Below, one piece after another: positions 56,998-64,000 of a stretch of DNA of 64,000 bases. The notes under the pieces were generated by a model. It was not told where the DNA came from. It saw only the letters and a list, made by a program, of their open reading frames with translations, and ran no database searches. The stretch lies in contig PTEX01000332.1 of assembly GCA_003342815.1 (NCBI GenBank), positions 620,001 through 684,000 on the forward strand, given 5' to 3'. Position 1 is the stretch's first letter. Each line of letters opens with the position of its first letter. The stretch is from Eudromia elegans (lineage: Eukaryota > Chordata > Aves > Tinamiformes > Tinamidae). The position numbers and the translations under genes were made by a program.

Positions 56998-57210
56998 AAT
57001 GTTCCCCCTGCTTGATGGTGGTGTGGGAGGGTGCTGAGATTGATGCAGCAGATAGCCAATAATAGCGGAGCATGGGCGGGTTATAGGGCTGGAATAGCAA
57101 ATTGCTGTGGGAGCCTGGAACCCTATAAGAATGTATCACCCTAAACAATAAACGAAGTTCACTCTTACCTCTGTGAGGACTCCATGCATATTCGGAAAGG
57201 TCTTCCTTCA
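56853..57210 (+). repeat. 3' LTR of the ERV, 358 bp
   Basis: Starts TGTAGGAAAT and ends CTTCCTTCA, matching the 5' LTR except for 6 substitutions and a 2-bp insertion. It keeps the triplicated U3 motif (56,956-57,005), TATAAG (57,124-57,129) and AATAAA (57,147-57,152). The first 145 bases are open in the env frame. The 78-codon minus-strand open frames over both LTRs are antisense artefacts. Confidence 0.96.
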
Positions 57211-57216
57211 TACTGC
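57211..57216 (+). repeat. ERV target-site duplication, right copy (TACTGC)
   Basis: An exact copy of 53,122-53,127, directly after the 3' LTR. Confidence 0.92.
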
Positions 57217-58962
57217 AGTTACTGGAGTAACTCTACCTCCCCAAGATCAACAAGTCAGGAATATCCTGACACATAAGCAATGTTTGTATTTAATAGCCTT
57301 AGGGGGGTTATTTAAGATTTCAACTATTGGTTTTGGTTGCCATTTAAATATCACAGCCCTTTCTTGACTAGAAGTACAACATTCCACAATTTTCTCTTTC
57401 TGTGGAAAGGAGTTGAAACATTATAGATGAGATCTCATAAGCCAGATCTTCTATAACTATAGGTGGCAATTTATAAGGCTTACAGGTATTTCAGAAATTT
57501 TAATTATCTGAGTTACTCCCACAATTTCTTTTCCCATTGTTATTCCACTCTTCCTTTCAGGAATCCACCTCCACTCCTCTGATCACTATCATAATTCTTA
57601 CTAAAGCGTAAGGAGTACTCCTATAATTTTGAGTCCTATCTAGATTACCTTTTATCTCTGTCACATGGTACTGCATCTCCTTGCTCTCTTGTTTGGCATT
57701 GACCTGGAGAACCTTTAGTGGTTCGTTTTAATTTCCTTTATAACGTCTAAATCAGCTTGATTTTTAGCAATTCTTGCTTTATCTATAAAGTTCCTGCCTT
57801 CAGAGATGGCTTTATTTGATGGCCAGTGCTCTATTAAATTCTTTGCAAGAGCTCTGTTTGCTTCTAATATCCTTTGCGAAATCATCATTCATCCACTTCT
57901 GACCTGAGCCATCCCCTGGAAGTTTTCTCTTGTATTTGGTTGGGATACAAGGTCCATATAGTTAAATCCTTCTGTGATTTAGTGAAATTTCCAAACCTAC
58001 CCAGATCAACTGTCTTTCTTAACTATATCTCTTGTTTTGAAAAGTGTTGAGGACACAGAAATCAAGACTGTTTTTAACAAAGCTATTTGTTTATACATTC
58101 TGTTTAAAATAAAGCTGTAGACACACATTCAGTTGTAATAGCATCAGTTAAATAGGGACAACAATGATAACCCTTCTCAACTGCTTTTAACTATCTCCTT
58201 CTCATAAATTACTGTTCTTTCTCATCTTCCAGATGAGATTTTCAAGTGATTGCTCCATTCCAGACAAAATAAGCTAGGTTAATTTAAACAGTGTAAATAA
58301 CTTTGCTAATCTGTCTCTTTTTGCTTGCAATGGATTAAAAAATGATCACAGTAGCAACTGATGAGTGGAAACCCACACAGCAGCAATCTTCAGCAGAATG
58401 TGAGAATGACAGGTAGTGTGGGATGAGAGTACAAGCGGGCAAACTTTTGACCAGTACAGTTCTAGTCCATAGAAAATGTGCATCCTTAACCTAAGCCTAT
58501 TAAAATGCAAAGTCCCACAGGTTACCTCAGAACATCATTCAAAGTACTTTAAATGCATTTGTTTCAAAATATTACAAAATTAAAATATTGATTTTTGCAT
58601 AAAACAGTTTTAACAGTAACTCATATTTTTATAGTAAATTTTCAAACTTCCCTTGGTGTCAGTGACTAATTAAAAATAATAATACCGATTTTTGATGCCA
58701 AAGCTATCTGTAGTCTCTTTTATAACAGCACCACAATTCCTGTGCAAACACAGCAAGAATATAGTGTGTAGAAAAATCTCGCTGTCAAGAACTGTATGCC
58801 CATAAAGGAGACAGAGGGGTCCTAAAACTTTATTTGGATAAAGGGAGAGTTCCTCATTGGCCAAGGTACTTAGAAGTTACAGACTTCCTAGCTGGCCTAT
58901 ATCAAAATTCTTGCTTCCTGCCAGCTGTTCTCACCTGAGGTTGCCCGACTCCTTTGTCTCCC
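57217..58962. other. AT-rich gene-free stretch between ERV and second solo LTR
   Basis: Nothing recognised. Open frames of about 60-70 codons (for example 58,670-58,864 minus) have no recognisable domain. Confidence 0.5.
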
Positions 58963-59115
58963 TGTTGCAGACCATTTTAGGCCTGCACCCTTACGCGTGT
59001 GCTCAAGATGAGCCCCCATTTATGTGTGTATTGATTTTATTGATTTGTTACATTTATTTGTTGTATTTGTAATGTTAGTTGTTGAGACCTGTTTTGTTCA
59101 TTACACTTGTGTTGT

Positions 59116-59145
59116 AGAATGTTCCTGAACCCTCCCGAATCTTCC
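59116..59145 (+). promoter_or_regulatory. Heat-shock-element-like motifs in second solo LTR
   Basis: 59,116-59,130 is a perfect nGAAnnTTCnnGAAn match (core GAATGTTCCTGAA), and 59,136-59,145 adds a two-unit GAATCTTC. Both lie about 115-140 bp upstream of the TATA box. A further TTCCAGAA at 59,275-59,282 lies just after the TATA box. Function is inferred from the consensus only. Confidence 0.5.
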
Positions 59146-59257
59146 CCCGCACGTGCCCCTGTCAGTCATTTGTTGAACCCTCCCATTAACCAATCACATC
59201 CCTGAGAAACTTTCCCTTACCCAATGATCCTTAGAGTTTGTGCCCTGTTGAGACGGC

Positions 59258-59286
59258 TATAAAAGGAATGTTTGTTCCAGAATAAA
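59258..59286 (+). promoter_or_regulatory. Second solo LTR TATA box and polyadenylation signal
   Basis: TATAAAAG at 59,258-59,265 and AATAAA at 59,281-59,286, again with the tight spacing of a short R region. Confidence 0.7.
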
Positions 59287-59577
59287 CGTTCCCACTTTGC
59301 ACCCCCACGTGCGTGCGTGTCTTGCCTCAGTGGGACAGGCATTTCGTGGGTGTGGGGACCCTCCACTAACTTACCTTCCGCCCTGGGACCATCGGAGGCA
59401 GAGTTGAGAGTTCGGTGACCTGCCCGGGGCATGTTTCTGCCAAGGAGCTAGCTAGGATTCGGGTGAGACCGGGCGCTGGGGTTTGGCGCTGGGCTTTTGG
59501 GAATCCCCGGGTTCTCCCTATCCTTTTGGGGAAGGGCTCACCGCATCTCCCTCACTCCTGGTTCTGCTCAGTCTCCC

Positions 59578-62500
59578 CCCTATATTTATTCCTTTGTCCT
59601 GCTCATCAGCCAGACTGTGGGGGAACTCTCTTATTTGTGAATACACAAACTTGTGTATTATGCCCGGTGGGGGAACTCCCAAACTTGTGTATTCTGCTCA
59701 TATGACAAACAGATAAACCATATTTTATCTTCACATGATGAGACACTGACAAAACATCAAAATACCATTTCATTTAAAAAAAAAAAAAATCCACAACCCA
59801 GGAAATATTTAATATAGCACTGGATACCCAGGATACCACTGTTAGCAGCAATGAAATCTACAAATACTAAACTAGGTCCTTGAGATTGGTAGATTCAAAA
59901 GGCCATCCATTCGAACCATATTGCTGTCACAGAATGATTCATATAATTTCCACTCTTTAGAAATCATTTACCCCTCTGTAGCTGCTGTACAAAATTGTGT
60001 TGACTTTGGAATATGCAAGTCTATTAAATCAGAAAGAGTAACTTTCACCCCACTGCACACCTTGTCTGTGGCTGAATAACTCACATTCCTGTTTAATTAT
60101 GCTGAATTTTATATGGACTTGTGTGAGCATCCATCTTTTCAGCTCTCCCCACCTCATTATTACTGTTGACTAAGACTTGTGTGATCTCTTTTCTTTCTGA
60201 ACAATATGCATTTTTTAAATAATCATAACATATATGTTCGTAATTTATTTGGAACGGTAATGGAGAAAGAGAGATTAAAAAAAAGAGAGAACTACTTCTT
60301 GAAGTATATTGTATGTCTGTCTTCCTTAAATGAAGTCTAAGAGTCCTCAGAATATTTGAAAAGCAGATAACTTAGTTATTGCACAGGTTTGATAAAATTT
60401 CTGTATGTATTTTCAATATGGGAAAAATTACTTTTATATTTTAAGAAACAAAATATTTGTGTATGTCAAAGTGGAGAACATTGGCATGATTATCCAAAGT
60501 ACAAAGGCACTTAACATCCCATTTTGTTTTAGTGTAAATTACATGTCTAATTCAGAAGAATCCTGTAAATATCTCAATGTTTTTCAGTTGTAAAATATGG
60601 TGACTTACCATTAGATGTCTTCTGGAGAGCACTGTGTTTGCTCCTTCTTGTTTTGCATAGGAACATAACTTTGTACAGAGAGCAAACTGCCCTGTCATAT
60701 ACAAATGCAATGATTTTTGCACATAGAGAGAAGCAAATGAATATGTGGTGGGGTTTTTTTTGGTTTTTTTTTTTTGTAATTAGTATGCAAAATTATTGTT
60801 CAAATAGATGTAGAACCAGAAAAAAATCATCTCCTCATTATTTATGACATTCTGGTTGTTCATGCTTTTAGGTATGCATGTATTTTAGGCATGTATTATT
60901 ATTATTGTTATTCCTTTAAATGTAAAGATTTTTTATAACACATTTCATTTTGGTTTTCAGAAAAAAAACAAATGGACAGGGAGAAATGGGCTAGCTACTA
61001 CACTAATGGGCATTAGCACCAACAGAAATCCGATATGCAAAAGTTTGTTTGTACTGTTCAATGAACCTGAAGCTTAGCTCTTAAAAGTATGGAAGTATCT
61101 GTGAAATTTTAGCTTTCTGCAAATTTTTCAGAAGATGTATAGAAAAGTTAAGTAAATAAAAGCTTAAACAAATAGCATCTTCAGACTCAAAATATAACAA
61201 CAGTACCGAAAACACAAAGCAGAACACTAGCATCTTATCTCTTGGAACACAGGAAGAGCACTGGCAATGTTTGTCTTAGTGATGACTTGCACTGCTTCTT
61301 ATTCAGACACTTTTCACTGGAGCTCAAAGGCACATGCTGTTTGCCACTTACCGGAAAATTAGACTGGATGAAGTCCAGAATCAATTTTGTTTCTCAATGT
61401 AAAAGTGTGATAAAAAATATGGGGTAATAAAGACCTTAGAACATGTGTTAATTGTTTTAGAAGGTCCTTGCTGCAATGGAACTAATGAAACTAAAATACT
61501 TCTAGTAATGTTCTGAAGTTATTCACAGAACATAGCTGTCCGGTTTTCTTAATAGTCTTAATAACTAAAACATAGAATTAAAAAAAAAGTATGGCAGGCA
61601 GATATTAACTAAAGTTCTAATCTTTATGTCCTCTTATTTATATAGCTAGTGTTGCTATATAATATCTTAAATATTATTTTTTTGTTATTTTTAAGGAAGT
61701 ACAGGTTTTAAATTAAAATAATTAAATTAATTAAATTAATTAAATTAAAATATAGTCATATGACAAAAGAACAGTGATGCAGAAGAAAACTGCAAATTGA
61801 GCCGGAAAACATCTGAAGATATATATAAATATATATAGCTTTAGCATAACACAAATGACTAAGAGGTTGAGTTGCAGAATATATTATTGTACAAGTGCAG
61901 CTAGTGGTTATCACTCTAGCACTCGCACTGGAATCAACAAGAATTCTCATCAAATGAGGCAGCTCAGAGATGATGATACTACTCAAAGTGGGTAGTGGTA
62001 GCAATTTATGCTCAGCATTATACTGATAGCACAGTTCCTTTTGCTGATGCAGATTTGGCTAAAAGCACCCCATTAAATGTTAAATGCAGTGCCTTCTAAA
62101 AAAGAATATCAGCTGAGTCACATGAAAATATTAACTCAGATACTGACTTTATTTTCCTTGTTGTTGTTGTTGTGATGTGCCCACATTTCCAACAGTGATT
62201 CGCATTTCTAGCATGTGATTTTTTTTTTTTTTTTTTTTCCTTGTGGAAGAACGAAGTCTTCCCACTTTCATGTCCAGGAAAATAATACATACTTATTCAA
62301 ACATCTGTCAAAACCTTAAGACTCTACAATTTTTTTACTTCATGTCAAAATACCTCTAATTGAGAATAACACATACTATCAAAACAGCTATAAAAAGGTA
62401 AAGACAGTTTTACTAGACATTACTTTTTAAAACCATTCACTTTTTAAAGCATCAAGAAAAAGGTTACTATGACTTTTTTTTTTCCTTCATAATGGCTTCA

Positions 62501-62595
62501 TGAACTTTGTTTGCAATATACTTGTTTAGATTCACAATGAAATAAAAACAGCATATGTTAAATTATAAGTAAGCCTGGAAGTAAGAATGTACATA
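59578..62595. other. AT-rich gene-free stretch
   Basis: No gene recognised. At 59,614-59,700 a partial duplication repeats GTGGGGGAACTC and AAACTTGTGTATT. A short AATTAAATT-type repeat lies at about 61,710-61,750, and GTT and T runs near 62,160 and 62,220. Confidence 0.5.
61710..61750. repeat. (TTAAATTAA)n-type AT repeat
   Basis: About four units of an all-A/T nonamer-like repeat. Confidence 0.8.
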
Positions 62596-62708
62596 CACAT
62601 GGACGCAATCCTGTGCCATGTGCTCTAGGTGACCCTGCCTGCACAGAGTGATTGGACTAGATAATCTCCAAAAGTTCCTTCCAGCCTTAAAGATTCTATG
62701 ATTCTGTT
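62596..62708 (+). mobile_element. CR1 LINE 3' tail fragment
   Basis: Contains GCAATCCTGTGCCATGTGCT, CTAGGTGACCCTGCC, ATTGGACTAGATAATCTCC and CCTTCCAGCCTTAAAGATTC, and ends TCTATGATTCTGTTC. The terminal octamers give plus orientation. It closely resembles the 3' part of the CR1 at 1-694, is 5'-truncated, and has no coding capacity. Confidence 0.9.
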
Positions 62709-64000
62709 CTTTTCCATTACTTAAAAATATTTATTTCCAAATAAGAATTATATAAAAACCTGAACATATTTTTCTCCCTGATGTTTCTCCTAAGTAATGC
62801 ATGCATGTACTAATTATACAGTCCAGTGAAAATATCAGTATTTTTATGGCAGTATTGCAAACACATCAGAAAGCCTGAAAAAGTTCTTGACCTGTTCAGA
62901 AAATGGACTCATGTTCAGAAAGGAAATAACATAATAATAATAATAAAAAAAAAATCTTCCTTACTCAAATTATGCTCCCATTTGCAGGACTTTTTCTAAG
63001 CATCTTTTTCATCCGTGGTAGAACTGGGACTGGCTTACTGGTCATATGTACCAACACCCATATATAAGTGTGAAGGTGGTGTTTCAGAAAGGAACAGCTG
63101 GTCACTGGGTTGATTTGTCCTCCTTTAAATTGAAGTTGTTATCATATTAACACCTTTCAATTATGATTCTTGGTGCTAACAAGCAAGTTTCTACCATGCC
63201 AACAACTTGTACTATCAAACTCTTAATTTGGGGGAAAAATATTTCAGAAATAGGGTTATAAATAGGGCTATGGAAGACAATTGGATAATTTCTTATTTAT
63301 GGGATATTATAAAAATATGCAAAGTACCTTTTTTCTTACCTTTCTTTACTTGAATGAAAACCAAAGATTATCACCTTGGCTTGCAAACATCAGAGCATAA
63401 CAATATAGGATCACTTTTTGGTAGGCCATCCTGGGAACAGACTATGAACAAGACCATTATGATTATAGCAACTAAGACTCTTCCCAAAGACAAGCCATTG
63501 GTAAAGCTCAGAGTAGTATGAAAGATGGAAGATTTTTACTATTGCCCCAAGACTATAACACAATGTGTTTTCCTAAGGTTTTTTTTCATCTATTCAGAAT
63601 TTATGCATGAACATGAATATTCACTCAATACAGATGAATATTAAACTATGTTAATAAATGTGCCCTTACTTGGTCTTTTAAAGTTTATTCATCCTTCAAA
63701 AATATAGATCTAAATCAGGAAACAGCCCTTTGTACTTCTCTTAGCTCTTCCTGTATAATAACCACGTTACATAAGGTAGTATAAAAATATATTTGAAGTC
63801 TCATCATATTTTCCTGAAAAATCTTTATTAGACAATCAGAGCTGGATTGTCCTCTCTCTCCTTAGAGTGAATAAATCCATCCAAGTTTTCTCCTACTGCT
63901 ACACCACTGAATGAAACAATCCAGCTAAGGTTATTTGTAATTGTAAAACAACATGAATGTTTTGCTGCTGTTATTTTAGGGCCTTCTTATTCAGTAGTGC
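62709..64000. other. AT-rich gene-free stretch to window end
   Basis: No gene or element recognised. Only an ATA/A run near 62,932-62,954. Confidence 0.5.

Larger units (their letters stand above)
53128..57210 (+). mobile_element. Betaretrovirus-like (ERVK/ERV2-type) provirus, internally deleted, 4083 bp
   Basis: The order is 5' LTR, tRNA-Lys1,2-type primer binding site, leader with splice-donor match, gag start, a gag-pol fusion frame, env remnants, polypurine tract and 3' LTR. A perfect 6-bp target duplication TACTGC flanks it. Protease, the fingers and palm of reverse transcriptase, most of capsid/nucleocapsid, and surface plus most of the transmembrane envelope are absent. The element is therefore about half the length of a full betaretrovirus and cannot be autonomous. 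The two LTRs differ by 6 substitutions and one 2-bp indel over 356 bp (about 1.7%), so the insertion is young for a bird ERV. Exact target duplications show that it integrated as a unit and has not been rearranged at its ends. The class rests on the primer site, the 6-bp duplication and the pol motifs. Confidence 0.95.
58963..59570 (+). mobile_element. Probable second solo LTR (about 608 bp; ends uncertain)
   Basis: The core is clear: a CpG-bearing GC-richer block with two CCAAT boxes (59,190-59,194 and 59,221-59,225), a TATA box TATAAAAG (59,258-59,265) and AATAAA (59,281-59,286), then a long GC-rich U5-like part. Proposed ends TGTTGCAGACC and GTTCTGCTCA are bounded by the 7-bp repeat GTCTCCC (58,956-58,962 and 59,571-59,577). 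Seven bases is an unusual duplication length and the repeat is low-complexity, so the ends may be wrong; another TG start at 59,080 (TGTTGAGACC) is possible. The start resembles the LTR at 35,469 (TGTTGGGACC), and both have long U5 parts. Open frames across it (59,415-59,705 and others) are not genes. Confidence 0.65.

Noticed and set aside
1..64000. CRISPR arrays, bacterial operons, riboswitches, rRNA or tRNA genes.
   Set aside because: No sign of any of these. CR1, LTR and MIR-like content marks vertebrate nuclear DNA.

Overview
The window looks like gene-poor nuclear DNA from a bird: AT-rich, low in repeats, and without any convincing host protein-coding gene, tRNA or rRNA. The bird assignment rests on CR1 LINE fragments with the avian-type 3' end (tandem ATTCTRTG-like octamers) and on the endogenous retrovirus (ERV) content. 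Older CR1 fragments and a possible MIR core also fit an amniote genome. No chromosome or species can be named from sequence alone.

Layout. 1-694 is the 3' end of a CR1 LINE cut by the window edge. 695-34,687 is AT-rich intergenic or intronic DNA holding one reverse CR1 fragment (8,449-8,760), simple repeats, a (TTTTA)n microsatellite (16,880-16,965), several perfect hairpins, an 18-bp minisatellite (33,830-33,918) and one weak exon-like segment (31,137-31,342). A short CR1 tail (34,688) lies beside a 639-bp solo LTR (35,469-36,107) with a 6-bp target-site duplication, followed by a 13-bp-armed hairpin and a possible MIR. A longer CR1 fragment is at 39,437-39,741 and an ancient CR1/L3-like one at 45,175-45,425. 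A degenerate interstitial telomere-like block lies at 46,645-47,282, joined to a purine-rich tract.

The main feature is a young, internally deleted betaretrovirus-like ERV at 53,128-57,210. It has two near-identical LTRs (6 substitutions and one 2-bp indel), a perfect 6-bp target duplication (TACTGC), a tRNA-Lys1,2-type primer binding site and a polypurine tract. An 823-codon open frame fuses gag sequence directly to the RT connection domain, a damaged RNase H and an integrase whose D-D-35-E triad is intact. Protease, the RT catalytic core and most of env are gone, so this copy could only have moved with proteins supplied by a relative. A second probable solo LTR lies at about 58,963-59,570, and another CR1 tail at 62,600.

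The least expected pattern is regulatory. Both solo LTRs carry perfect three-unit heat-shock-element matches (nGAAnnTTCnnGAAn) upstream of their TATA boxes, plus two-unit matches. The ERV LTR carries a triplicated 15-bp motif built on the same GAAnnTTC core. This was found by eye and after the fact, but it is directly checkable.
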